This document shows positions 37,235 through 50,454 of a stretch of 64,000 bases of DNA, in pieces (within the stretch, counting starts at the first letter, position 1; the number at the start of each line of letters is the position of its first letter). The stretch is from Tetrahymena elliotti 4EA. Taxonomy: Eukaryota > Ciliophora > Oligohymenophorea > Hymenostomatida > Tetrahymenidae. A program made the translations under genes and the position numbers. The stretch lies in NCBI GenBank assembly GCA_000231825.2, contig JH720320.1, positions 314,019 through 378,018 on the forward strand, in the 5' to 3' direction. A model generated the notes under the pieces. That model was given only the letters and a program-made list of their open reading frames with translations. It had not been told where the DNA came from and did no database searches.

Positions 37235-38439
37235 ATTTATTGATTAATTTACCTATCTTTTTTAACACTTTTATCTAATTAAATATTTTTTGATTGAGGA
37301 ATAATCTTATTAGATATCTTTGATCAGACTTTTCGAGAAATATTACATATTAAATTAAAAGCTAAGTAATAAATTTAACAACTATAAATCCTTTTTACAT
37401 ATGTTTTTAGTATTTTCAATTTATGTTGAATATGTAGTTGTTCAAAAGGTATTTAGTAATTACAATTAAAAAATTGTAATTTCATTTTACAAATTCTTTT
37501 TAAAAAAAGATATGCCTAAATTTTTGTATTTTTTGTCTCACCTTTAAACTTTCACTAAAAGTCTAATTTAAAAAATATTCAAAAAAATATAAATTTGTAA
37601 TTAACTAAGTAAACAGGAGTTCATTTTCATGTTAAATTTACAAAAATTTATTGGACAATAATAATTTATTTTATTTGAAAAAAGATTTTAAACAATTATC
37701 TAAACGGTCAAGATAAATTAATCCTTGATCAGATTGTATTTGGAAATATTAGCTAAAAATGAATAGCTATTTTAGATTTATGGTTTATCTTTTAATTATT
37801 GATTTAAGCTTATCTTTAAAATGAAGTGATAATATCCATCAATTTTTACAATTAATATATTATTTGCCTTACGAGGACAAGATTGGATTACTAAGCAAAA
37901 AAATAATAATATCCATACATTTTTATTTTTAATTTTTTTTACATTCATCAAGCATTACTTTTTAAAGTTTTAAAAGAGGAAGTATATTTGACTCAACATA
38001 CCTGGAAAAATCATTTCAAATCAAATAAGAAGAAAGAAAAAGTAAAATTTATATAACGAAAATGTTGAGTTAGTTTAATAGCTAAATATCAAAATGGGCT
38101 AGATAAAAAATAATATTTTGGCATATTTGAAAATGGCTAAATTTAAGAGTAATCTAATTTATTATCAAAGAAAGTGAAACACTATAGAGCAAGATAAGTA
38201 AGATAAGTGGAAATTCTTATATAAAAAGTATGATTTAATATAGGCCTATAAAAATCTCTCAAGCATAAAACTAACATAAATTTTTTGACCATTAACTATC
38301 GAAATAGATTTTCCGAAAATCTTAAGCTTATTGAAGATTTTTTATTTTAAAATAAACTCGCCAAAAAAGATTCAATCAAATAAATTTTTATAAAATCTAA
38401 GATTTATTAGAAAACAAAACATTCGAAAACTTAGAGAGA
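37235..38439. other. AT-rich intergenic stretch, divergent promoters
   Basis: No gene is seen between the TPR gene (minus) and the secreted-protein gene (plus). Both promoters should lie here. Confidence 0.5.
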
Positions 38440-39379
38440 ATGAAAGTTAAAATTATCTTAATCTTAGCTTTGCTAAACATTTGCTTGACAGCTCCTATTA
38501 ACATACCTCTTGATTCTAATAATTGGTCATTGGCTTGGGGTGGTAACCAGTTTTAGTATGCCTCAAGTACAAATGGTATTAAAGCATTTAATTCTTTCCA
38601 AACATATTTCAAATAAATAATGATTTTTAGATTATAACTTGCTTATTATTATTAATCTAATAGGATAAAAGATGTCATGGGTAGGATAGTAAGTTACCTA
38701 ATGCTGCAGCTGCGGAGTGAGCTATGACACCTACTCAACTTTAGTAGAAAGTAAAAACATATGGGCTAGATATTTCAAGTTAAATATAACTGCTACTACT
38801 ACTGCTTAAGCAAGATAGGCCAGTGCTCCTTGTGCTTGGGAAGTATTCTGGATTGGCTTCAACTGGAGATGGACTACTTAGCCTGAAAAGAATTCTAACT
38901 ACATCATTTATAAGCCAGCTTAGACTGGTATAAATGGAGGTTTAGAATTAGGAACTATGTCTTAAATAGTTGGCTAAACATTCTTATATACTCCGGGAAC
39001 TTTATCTCCATATGGTGCCTTACAAATCGGATAATAATATACTTATAATATTAACAGAGGATTTAATAGTATCTAATTAGGATTAAATAATACCTACTAT
39101 CCAGCTTAACCAAACACTGGTTTATTTGATCAACTTGGTTCCATTATGCTCTATACAGAAGACTCCTCAGCCTCAATATCCTCAGTCTCAATTGATTTCT
39201 ACTCAACTACAACAAGATATTACACTAACTAAACTCTCTAGTTATTAGCTAATAACTACTTGAGTCTTGAATCTTCAGTTGCTACCTAATTAGGAGTTAA
39301 CTCAAACAAAGTAATTTTAACTGGACTTCAATAGTTAAATTCAACTACAATTATTGGTTATTTCTACTAAAATAATTGA
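38440..39379 (+). CDS. Secreted protein, 283 aa, beta-rich, unknown
   Basis: There are two exons, 38440-38575 and 38664-39379, joined across an 88-nt intron (GTATTA...TAATAG) that restores the frame (ASSTNG|QKMSWVGQQ). The N-terminus MKVKIILILALLNICLTAP is a strong signal peptide. The mature protein is rich in Thr, Ser, Asn, Gly and aromatics with few charges. It holds an early CCSCGVSYDT cluster and CAWEVFWIGFNWRWTTQP. Later stretches (GGLELGTMSQIVGQTFLYTP; SSASISSVSIDFYSTTTRYY) alternate hydrophobic and polar residues as in beta strands. There is no C-terminal membrane tail, so it should be released or stored in secretory granules. I recognise no family. Several other small secreted genes occur in this window, consistent with ciliate surface and mucocyst proteomes. 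Confidence 0.85.
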
Positions 39380-41965
39380 TATTATTTGTCCTAAAAAAAT
39401 CAAATTGTTAAAAATTTATTTGTTTTAAAATTATATATTTCTATTAACATTATATTATCAATTAAAAAATAATGAACATTTTTTTATATTCTCTAAGTAT
39501 CATTTAAATTTACTTATTTTTAATTAAAATTTTCTTTTTGAATTCTTCTTCAATAATTACTAACAAATTTCATTAAAATTATGTGAATTTCTATATTATG
39601 ATTTTATCCTTTAACCTATTAAACTCTATTATTTTGATTTATGAGTGTTTAAATTAATAAATGCATTTTTTATGACATTAAATTGTCTTAAAATAAACAT
39701 TTTTAATATATACAGAAAGCTCAAGATATTAACAAATAGTAAAAAATCTACAATATATTTCATAACTTTAATCTAAAAAATAAAATAAAAATATAAATCA
39801 CACTTAATCATAATAAACAAAAATATTTTTTTTAAATCATATGATCACTAACCCAAGTTGGAGATTTGATTTTAAATATTTTTATAGTAATTCTTAGATT
39901 TAATTTGATATTAAGTTTAATCAGTTTTATTTTTTGAACATGTCATGAAATATTAAAAAATAAAAATATCCTATAATACAAAAAGAATTCATATTATCTT
40001 TATAAAATAATTTTAATAGATAATATCTCACCAGTCAAATTTCTTAATGTTGATAATTTGGAATAGAGAAATTATTATGACTAAAAATAAATTTTTTATT
40101 TTTGATAAAGTTAACTAAAAATATCAAATTAAAGATGTAATAAAAATTAAAATTATTTAGAAATTTTGTAAATAATTACAATTTATTTTTCAAAAATTGC
40201 AAGCAAATATTGTTAAATACTTTAATAAATACCTGTAAATCGATATCTAGTATCGCTTTGAATAGGAGTGAATTTATTTATCATAGTTTACAGGATTTAT
40301 TTAAGCTGAATATTGATTGCTAATTGGGTCTATAAATATTATATTGCTGTGAATAATTTAAATAAAAGATAATAAATGAAGATATTTCTAAGATTAAAAT
40401 AAAGGGATAACTTTAACTTTAAACTATTTTATCCATTTTTAATTAGTAAAAACAAACCGAATCCCTATAGGTTTTAAAAATGATTATTAAATAATTAGTA
40501 AAAGCATCAGTATTAAAAGGTAGCTTTGAATTAAAGATTTGATGTTTCTCATAAACTCACTGATTTTAGAGACATTCCAAGTTATTAAAAATATTTAATA
40601 GCAAAATAAATGCTTTATTAAGAAATCACATTTTTTTTATTAAGAAGAACGCTCTAAAATTAAACAAATCTTAAATAATAAAATTTTTTATGCAGAGCTA
40701 GTTTTTCGAGTAAAGTAGTATAAAAGAAAATGAACAATTTATTTAATTTTTTTTTTAATATAATATTATTTTAAAAAGCTTTTCTCTTTCAATTTAGTAG
40801 TTAGTTTAAATGAGGCACTTTTTAGTTCTAAAGTTAATATTTTAAATAGTCAAATAATTATGGCTAAATATGTAGGCTTTAAAAAAATTTTAGTTTGAAA
40901 TATCATCATGTTGCTTGCTTAAAAAATATTTAAGGATTTACAACAATCCGAACTGTTATTAAAATAATTTATAAGTTTTATATTGGTGAAAGAAACAATT
41001 ATCAATATCATCATGTTGGTTTATCACTAATTTTATTATATTTTTGAGGAAAAAAGGAATCAAACTTTACTAATTAATAATGGGAAAAAAATTGTGAGTA
41101 TTAATTATCTTAAGTAGAATTAATTTTTTATAACAGGTAGGATAGCATCTTTTGAAATTATCTGAGTTAGCAAAAAATATTCTAAGTATTTCAAAAGAGA
41201 CATCTAATTATCTTATTTTATAATAAATTTTTGATACTTTAACATTCAATAAAACTTGAATTAAATTAGTACTAAAAATTTCTTGAACTTTTTTATTATT
41301 TCAAAGTTTGAATCTATTTGCAATATGATGCTACTGTTATTTTAAAATTTAATAAAATAAATAGATAATGAAGGAAATAAAAGATTAAGACTTAGAAGTA
41401 AATTAAATAATTACTTTCTTTCTTTCTAAACAACAGAAATGATTTTAATAAAATAAATTGATTTATATAATGATAATTAATATAAACTTAAAAATTGTTA
41501 AACTGTACATAAAAATCAAGTCTGGATGCTAATGCCTAAAAATCCTTAATTATTTATTGCTTAACTGAAAATCAATAAATTTTTTATAAATTTACTTTTA
41601 TAAAAAAAGTAAGGCTAAAATTAATTTAAAAAATTTGTAAGAAAGAAAGATCAAAATGTTATTCAGAAATAAAAAATGTAACTAAAGAAAAAAATGATAA
41701 CCAAAGATAGTTTTGTTTTAAATAGAAATGATGTTTTAAAAAAATAAATAATTTTGATAAGAAAAATCACTATTTTAAGATGAAATAGATTTTAAAATTC
41801 AAATATTTACCATCCAAAATGAAAAATTTCATAAAATAAAAATCTTAAAGAATCATTTGGGTAAAAATATTAATGAATTAGATGATTATTAAACATAAAA
41901 TATTTTTACAATTCAAAAAATCTAAGGAAGAATATTAGAAATACCTTAAAAATTTAAAAATAGAT
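39380..41965. other. Gene-poor AT-rich stretch
   Basis: No gene, RNA or clear repeat is seen. The composition is close to pure A/T with scattered homopolymer runs. Confidence 0.5.
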
Positions 41966-42187
41966 TCACATTACAGTTTTTGGAGATTCTTCAATTATTT
42001 GGGTTTATTAAAAGATTGTTTTAATTACCTTTTTTTCCTTTGCTTCATCATCCTTTGTCAAAATCGAATTCCTTTATTGATACTTTTTTGATTTACTTTA
42101 GTTTTCTTCTTCTACTCCTTACTATTTTTTAATATTGAAAATTTGATTAAAATATTACCACTCATTGATTCCTTTGATTTTAGTTAT
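41966..42187 (-). pseudogene. Isolated coding-like fragment, unknown
   Basis: A minus frame of 73 codons without an initiating ATG near its start (first codon after an in-frame TGA). It contains GVEEENQSKSKKYQQRNSIL and TKDDEAKEKKVIKTIF. Its charge and Gln content stand out from the surrounding A/T noise. It may be an orphan exon, a decayed gene piece or chance. Confidence 0.25.
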
Positions 42188-43636
42188 TCAAATCAAAAAT
42201 TGTAAGGATAACACGAATTTTCAAATGATTTTTCTTATCTTTTTTGTCTATAATTACATTAATAAAACTATAAATTTCATTTACTATTTTTTTCCTTTTT
42301 TTCAATACTTTTTAAATTTTATGATGATAAAATATTAATCTGCCATTTTTAAAGTAATACAAAAATATTTAGATAAGATATCTTTCATATCAGAGTTAGA
42401 ACTTAATAATAAATTAGTATTTTTTTAGTTTTCAAATTGACCATTTTATTATGAATAATTCAAGTAAAAAGTTTTTAGCTTGTCAACAAGCTTATTTATA
42501 TTCAAGCATACATATTTCTTGTTTACTAACTTTGATATTTCAATAGTTTTTAGTGAACAATTAGTGGGGAAAATAAACAAAATAAATTATTTTTTATTTC
42601 CTATATACTTATTTTTGTTAAGGTGACAAATAACTATTAGTTGAGTTAAGTAAGCCATGTTTCTAACCTGGCTTTTTAAAAAACATTTGAAGTATTTAAA
42701 AATGTTTATTTTTTATTTTAGCTAATTTTTGACTAAAGTCATTTATTTGAATTCATTTTGGTTAAACATCTAATTAAAATCTTTACCTTAAAACACATAC
42801 ATAAAAGAGAAAAAATAACAGATATTGGTTTAGAAAAAGACTATTTGCTTAGAAATAAAAATTTATAAGCATCTATTAAGTTCATTTTTCATACGAAATT
42901 TATGAAATGTATATTTATTCATCAGTAAAATTATGGATTAATACGTTTGGGTTAAATATTAATTATTTTGATTAGATTTTGATAATAAGCCTAATATTTT
43001 CTTGAATAAAAACACTTTTAAATGTTAATAAGAAATAAGATTCGATTTATATTCATCAACCTAATTCTCTGTAAAAAAGAGTCAATTAACCTAAAGAGTC
43101 AAATCAATAAAGCATTATTTTTAAAAAATTTATCAATCAATGTATTAAAAAATAATTGGTCAATGAAAATGATAAAATAGTATTTAGTTCATTATTACAT
43201 TAAAATGATACATAAAAAAAGGCACCTAGATTTATCAATAAAAAGTAAAGAAAAGTGTTTTGATAGCCTTTCCTTAAATTATGTATTTTTTTAAGATAAA
43301 GCTACATACATATTAAAGTTATTTTTGAAAAATTAGTTCGCTAAAGTTATTTAAATTAAGAAAAAAGTATTTATTCATCTAAAAGCTTTTGGATAATATA
43401 AGCTTGAATCAATAATTTATGGCAACTTTAACAAATAAGAATTGGGCAGAAATTATTCTATGATGACTTAAAAAATTTTGGTGAAAATAGAAAATAGAAC
43501 CTTGATTCATTAGCGTTTTATTTGTTTTCTTAAAAAATAAAATATTTCATAAAATTTATCAAAATTATGGTGATTTGGTTAGCAATCTATGACAGTCAAT
43601 CAATTTTAGCTTTAAATAAATAAATATTTTAAAGAT
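42188..43636. other. Gene-poor AT-rich stretch
   Basis: No gene is seen. A short perfect inverted repeat (AAGCCA at 42652-42657, TGGCTT at 42669-42674) is the only local structure noted. Confidence 0.45.
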
Positions 43637-43945
43637 TCATTTGTACATTAGGGTTAAGAAATTTCCTGGATTTTTCTCATCTGGGATCTGAGGTGGTTTA
43701 TATAATTCTAAATCGACTTAAATCGCATTATTTATTGACAGCTTAAACCACTGAATTATATTCTATATTTTCAAGCTATTGATTAAATATTTTGTATAAT
43801 CCTACTGCTTTTGTGTCATTATTATTTTTATAATGAGAAGAAAATTTACATAAAATTTTAGAATAGGATTTAGCAGCATAAATTTACTCTTTTAACCTGG
43901 CTCAGCCTAATAATAGCATATTTTATTAGCATGTTTCTAAGACAT
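43637..43945 (-). CDS. Possible small protein or gene remnant, 102 aa
   Basis: From ATG 43945 the minus frame is open to TGA 43639-43637 and reads MSQKHANKICYYQAEPGQKS, later VDLELYKPPQIPDEKNPGNF. The frame is also open upstream to about 44090. Local GC is higher than in the flanks. A second minus frame here also looks protein-like (KEQIYAAKSYSKILCKFSSH) but is broken by a TGA, so either this ORF is real or the locus is a degraded gene. No family is recognised. Confidence 0.35.
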
Positions 43946-46188
43946 TTTATCTTGGAGATTCTCAAAAAATTATATGTTAAATTACTGGAAAATAATATAA
44001 GAATTCAATATTTGAGCATTCTATTGACTACTTGAATAACATATTGATGATGATGAGTACTTGAATGTAACGTAACTACTAAAATAAAATAATTCTAACT
44101 AATTTAAAAAATAAAAATTAACTTTTATTAAAAGGTATTTCATTTTTGATGGATGCGAACTAACAGATAGATTAAAAATATATGTTTTAAATTTCAAAGC
44201 TATTTATATGATTAAAATATTTACAATTTTAGTTAATAATTTAAAGGACTTTTTACAATTAATATTCAAATTATTTTCTATAAATATTAGCATCCAAAAT
44301 ATTTGTGAATCTATTGATTTTAATATAGATCTGATCTAATTAATAATTGACTGATCATAAATGAGAAAGCAAGCAAGAATTCAAAATTTAAATAAATAAT
44401 CAATAATAATCCTATCACTTTTTATAAAATATGAATGTTTAACTTTGATAATTAATAAAAAACTAGCTAATTGCTTATTTAAAATATGCTAAATTTATTA
44501 GATATTTTTTAATTTTTTTTTTCTTTTTAAAATCTCTTTTTAGATTTTTGGAGAATAAAGATCTAAATTTTTTTTTTTTGCTTAAAATATTTTACAAAAC
44601 AAGCTTCAGTAAAATTGAGAAAATACTTTGATTAAATGAAAAATATTAATAAAAATGATTCAAGTGAATGTGATCCAAAAAATCTACAAAAAATATTTCA
44701 GAATTATTAAAATTAAGAGAAAAAATTTGATTTCAAATATTTTTCGAAGATTTTAAACTTAATATTTTTGTTAATTACTTGACAAATAACTATTTTCATC
44801 TTTAATAAAAAAATCAAAAATTTATATTTAGATTTCTATGAGGTTTTATGTTATCATTTTGTAGAGAAATTAATTACAAAAATTAAAAGATAAATATGAG
44901 TAAAATTAAAAATAAATTACAGAATCCTTGTTTTAATTTTAAAGGTATTTTTTTGAAATAATTATGACTTTCCTGTATTAATTTATAACAATTCTAAAAG
45001 AATTTGCTTCACAATATTATCAAAATTATTCTTGCATAAGAAAATGTATAATTTCTATTTTCTTCTTTTTTACATCTTTTGGTAAGGATTTATAACTCGT
45101 ATTTTAATTAATTATATTCTCAAGGCAATAAATAAAGTTTGAATTAGATATTTTTTAATGTTGATAAAATAATCTTGATATTATTAGCTAAAACGATTAG
45201 TGTTTCTAATTATAAATACATGGGCATTAGATAATTCTTTTCCTTGCAAATCTAAATATCTGCAAATGTTGTTGCATACATAAACAGGAATGATAGAGAT
45301 TTATATGTTCTTAACTCATTATGTTTTTGTTTTACATTTATTTATCACTAAATATAGCAACTTTTGATATTTTTATGATAAAATTGTTTGTGTTAAGTGC
45401 ATTCAAGCTTTTTCAAAATTTATCTAGTAAAATACATAAATCACAATCTAATTACATGCTTTTATATGTGGTTGGGGGGTAATGTTTTTGTTAAATTTAA
45501 AGGCTTTCATGCAGTGCTATTACAAGAATAAATATTATAAATGCTTCTCCTATTCTCAAGAGTTTATCTTTCATCAACTCTAGGCGTTAAAAGAGGCATG
45601 AGAGGATATTATTGATTAATAATAATTAATTTATGTGATTTTGATTCAATTATAAATAATTCAGTATTATTGGATAATCTAATCTCTAACATAAATAAAG
45701 CAAAAAAGACAGTAAAATGACAATTATAGTTGTTGATATAACCTAAATCCTAATTTCTAATTTTTAAAAATACAATTTATTTTCATTTACTTTTAAGAAA
45801 AATTTTTATGGAGAATCAATAAAATTTATTTTAAAAATGGTTAATCCTTTTTAGGTGCCCTTGAAAATAGTTACATATTGAATTAGAAAATAATAGCAAA
45901 ATAAAGAAGATGGAGTATAAGTTGATAATTGTCACCAAAAAAAAGAAAAACTAGACAAACATAAATTATTTAATGCTGAAAATGAAAAGCCTTCGTTTGA
46001 TTTTAATTGATTTAAAGGAATGTAAATAAATAATTATATAATAGATACTATACTAATAAATTTTATAGATGTTATTTATATATATTATACTTAATTTTAT
46101 TGTAATAATAGTAAGGGGAAGAGGGAATTTTTTGATTATAATGTAGAAGAAGAAGAAAAAAAGAAAATTGATTAATTAATTCATTGAT
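43946..46188. other. Gene-poor AT-rich stretch
   Basis: No firm gene. A 43-codon plus frame without ATG at 45882-46010 (with KEDGVQVDNCHQKKEKLDKH) could be a stray 3' exon. Confidence 0.45.
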
Positions 46189-46827
46189 TCATTTCTTTTT
46201 TTTATATATTTTTATTTTTAAAGGTATCTCTTTTTCAATTTATTTGATTATGTCATTTATTAGAGCTTAATGCTCTTCCAAATTAGATACTTTAGATCTT
46301 TTAAGCCATTCTTTTGACTAATACTTTAAATAGTCATAAAATAATGGTTGCATGTTTTGACTTTAAACAACACTATTTAGTTTGAAATTCCATCTTGTAG
46401 TTTTCTCATTAACTTTTCTGGTTATTGATTTTTTGATTTCAGAGTAAGAAATTTGATATTAACTATTGTATAAAGATTAATATCTTTATTAAATAGTAAT
46501 ATCCTTTATTTCAATTAAGTATCTCAGAAAACTCTTTAAAATATTTTTTATTACATTCTATTTTTAGATAATTTTAGTGTTTTGATTTAGCTCATCTTCA
46601 CAGTAATCGGCTAAGTGTTACACCTGTGAGTTCATTATTTGTGTAGATGCTGATAAGTAGTAAGATTGTTCATCTTATATGCTGTACCCTTCAAATTAGA
46701 GTTCGTTTAGAGATTATGTATCATTCTCATTCTCTATACCATATGAGACATCAAGCAATTACTGTTTAGATGTGTCTTGCTTATCCACTAGGTCTAAGAA
46801 CAAGTTAATAATATTGTTTACAATCAT
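46189..46827 (-). CDS. Novel three-copy family, member 1 (212 aa)
   Basis: Single exon from ATG 46827 (preceded by an in-frame TGA) to TGA 46191-46189. The N-terminal 80 residues are acidic and variable (DKQDTSKQQLLDVSYGIENE). The conserved part runs from about residue 90: NVIKNILKSFLRYL; SYSEIKKSITRKVNEKTTRW and NFKLNSV (129-153); PLFYDYLKYQSKEWLKRSKV (161-180); SNLEEHQALINDIIKQIE; and it ends YKKKK. Members 2 and 3 share these blocks in the same order with the same ending. The predicted fold is all-helical, cytosolic or nuclear, with a basic tail. No signal peptide, membrane segment or catalytic motif is seen. I do not recognise the family. Confidence 0.85.
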
Positions 46828-49800
46828 TTGCCTCAAGAAAAGTCAGTATTAGCTGAGTATTTTAAATAGTGTTTTTCTTTTATTTAAATTAATTATAAAT
46901 ATATCAGATTAATCTCTGCATTCTTAAAGCAAGCCAAAGAGTATTATTATGTATTTTTTTCTATTAATTAAAGAATAAATTTTTTTAGAAATCAATAAAT
47001 AATTTCATCAACATGAATTGATGATATTTTTGAAGATTTTTAAGAAATTTTTATTAATTAAAAATACAAAGTAAATGGTGAATAAAATTTTATCAATTAT
47101 TTTTAAAAATCCTCTAATATCAGCTAAATAAAGAAAATACAAACAATTTCTCTTCAATAAAAAATATATTTTACTACAAGTAAACTACATATATAAATTC
47201 TTAGTCAACGAATTAATAAGCATTATTAAATTTAATTGTGTTACTTTCTAATCAATGTGATTTGTTTACTTTCAAAATCAGTAGTATTTAATCAGATTGT
47301 AGAATCATTATAATTATATGAATTACTTCAGAATTAATCAAATCTCTAAAAAAAATAGAAAAATTTTTTCTCTCAAATTATATTTACGTTGTGGGATTCA
47401 AGGATTTCAAAGAGAAAGGGTTCTTTAAAATATATTTTATAAAAAAATTCAACAATATTCCCAAAATAAAATTAATTAATCTATTAAGAATTAATTTTAT
47501 TAAGAGAGAAATTTAATTATTTAACTTTTAATATTGAAATTTAAATAGCATCATCATCATTAAACTTTTTTAAGTATTTTCAATTAAATAATGAAATCTA
47601 TTTAAATTTTCACATCGAATGTAAAATAGTCTTTTCTGAATTTGCTCTTTGAATTCAATAAACAACATCGCTGAACATAGATGGAGCACAAACATTTTAT
47701 TTAAAATCATTAAAGGTAGCATAAATAAATATATATAATAAAAACCTAAAAATATTTTCTTTCTTCAATAATCATATAAAAATGCTAAATTTAACTGATA
47801 GCATTTTACAAAATAACTTTTTCAAGTCTGTATAAAGTATTACTCGCCTTTAGTTAAAAAATAATTTTTATGAAATAACAAAATAAGATGGTGAAATAGA
47901 TATCTTTATTGATCTATGGAAAATATATCTACTAATTTTAGAAAGATTTCAGATAAATATCTTTTAAAGATATTTAAATTTCAAATCAATCTTAAAGGTG
48001 AAATAAAATAAACTAATTTTCTTTTGGCTAAAAATCAGATTATCTGTCTGCTTTTCTTAATTTTTTAAAAAAAGATAAATAGAGTTACTAAATTTTTAAT
48101 TAACTGTTTAATAAATTCAGTGATTATTAATCATTTAAACAAATACAAATCTTGAAAGAGGTATCATTTATGAATTATTTAAATAGATATAATTACTATT
48201 TTTCCATTTTTGGTTTTTATCTTTCAAAAATTAATATATGAGTTAAAAAGCTAAATAAACGCAATACAATTTTCATTTAAATCTCTAAATGGTAGAGTAT
48301 TAACAACTCTATCAGTAATCTCTCTAAGTGTAAAGAACTATTGAAATCTTTGAATATTTTGATAATCTCTCTTTTTTGGTTTATTTACAATTAAAATATG
48401 AGTTGTAATGATAGACTTCAAAAAGAATTAAAATTTTTTATTGTGAAATAAGCACTTACCAAAGCTTAATTAGGGGGAAATAAAAAGGTAGAAAATAATC
48501 TTTAGAAATAAATTCTTTTGTTTGGATATGATAATTTTAAATAACTGTTTTATTGGAGACTATTACTTTTTTTTTTACCAAAATTCAATTTAATCATTAT
48601 TAATTAACTTTTCCTTCCATATTTAGTCATCTTTTAAAAACAAAATTAATAGTAAAAAAATACACAATTCTAGTGAAAATGAAATTACTGTCAATTTAAA
48701 TTTTAATAGAATACCACCAAAATATTAATAATCATTCTTCTTTGTTTTTAAATATTCTTAAGTTATGTGTACTTCTTCCTCAGTTTGTACTTCATCTTTA
48801 GTACCTTCGTTTATTTATTTGCTAATTTCATTTCTCTCTGAGGTAGCTAGCATTCTCAATTTTATTATCTTTTGTTTTGTTTTGTTTTATTTTATTTTCA
48901 TCAATAAAAAAAAATAATTTAAAATATTTTCACAAAAAAGAAAATGAGGTGTTGGTCTTTGTTTCAAATTGCAGTTTATTTTATCTCTAATATAAAGTGT
49001 TTCTTATTTGACTGAAATTAAAAAAATTGATTGATATGCGCTCCTAGAAACTAATTAACTACTATTTATGGAATGTTATTTATTTATTAAGTGTGTTATT
49101 AATTTTTCTTCACTGCTGATTTGTTGATTGGTGAGTTATTTTCCTTTTTTTACTCTTAGATTTGAATTATTTAATTTTACTTAATAATTTACCACTAAAA
49201 TTTGTAGAACCTATTTAATAAATCATCAATTTTGAAAATCTTGAAGAACTGTGAATTATTTTAGGGTATTGAATTTTTATTAATCAGCCTTATATTACCA
49301 AAAGAAACTAAATGAAGATTTTGTCTAGTTAATGTTTATGCAATACTAAATTACATATTTAAATTTTATTGAAACAAGATTTTTAAAAAGTTAAAGAAAT
49401 ACCAGATTATTTACTTTTATAGACAAAAATAAGAGGTTTTTCTTTGTCTGGAGAGAAATTTTCTATTTAATAAATGATATCAATTGTGATTATCCTTTTT
49501 TTTAAAAGCTTGTAGGTTTTCTGGGAAGAAAAGTTATCTAGATAGATTTTTTGTTGTCTGTTTTGCCTTTTATGAATTTTAAATATTTCTTAATAAATAG
49601 TGTAAATGAGCATTTTTAAGAATCAAAAATATTTAGATTTTTGATGGTTAAGATAGATGTTGAAAGCAAAAAAATTTAGTTTAAATATTAAGATAAGAAA
49701 GATATTTCAAGCTTTGTATTATTAGATCGTGGGAGAATAATGTAAATAATTAGATTAGTAACCCTTGTATTAAACGTAAGTTAATTAAAGTTGCTTGATT

Positions 49801-50454
49801 TTTAAGATTTAGATATGTGTAGAGAGAAAATGTGACTTTTTAATTAATTTAAATTGCTAAACAGAAAAGATTTATTTACAATTAAAAAATTTTTATTCAT
49901 TTTTTTATGTTAATTGGATATCTAAGAGATGGGGTTAATCTGTAATTATTTAATTGATTTTAACATGTTTTTTTTAAAAAAAGATCAGCATTTTAAATAC
50001 TTTAAAATTCAAACACTAACAACAAAATAAGCTAGAATCAGTATTATCAAAAGGTATTTCAAATTTAAAAAAAAAATAAATGATATTTATAAGGGTTATA
50101 CATATAAACAAAATTTCTCAATTTAGATTTGTTATTCATAATAGAAATTCTAAAAGGATGATACTAATAAAATAAGTGTATGACTGTGACCTTATCAATA
50201 TATTTTGTATAAAACAAGTATACATAATAACTAGATATAGAAATCTTAAAATTTAATCAACATATTAGGAGTTTTATAAAATATTTGAGTGACTTGTCTT
50301 CATATGTTAATAATATTGAATACAAACAAGATATGTATATATAATTTAGAGTATGCAATTTCAAATTAATTTATAAATATATTGATTATTAATATAAGTA
50401 GTGATCGCGAAAAATAGGTATTAATAATTTAAGTTTTCTATTTTAAGTACTATT
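46828..50454. other. Gene-poor AT-rich spacer between family members 1 and 2
   Basis: About 3.6 kb with no gene that I can support. I did not find a further recognisable copy of the family within it. Confidence 0.5.

Noticed and set aside
42652..42674. 6-bp perfect stem with 11-nt loop followed by T's, like a bacterial terminator
   Set aside because: Eukaryotic context; so short a hairpin is expected by chance over 64 kb, and no gene ends there.
43683..43990. Helical-repeat-like minus frame (KEQIYAAKSYSKILC...)
   Set aside because: Interrupted by an in-frame TGA while another minus frame over the same bases is open; not called as a gene.
45470..45485. GGTTGGGGGGT, telomere-like
   Set aside because: A single short G run, not a tandem array of GGGGTT.
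45882..46010. 43-codon charged plus frame (KEDGVQVDNCHQKKEK)
   Set aside because: No ATG and no upstream exon that could be joined with confidence; noted only as a possible stray exon.
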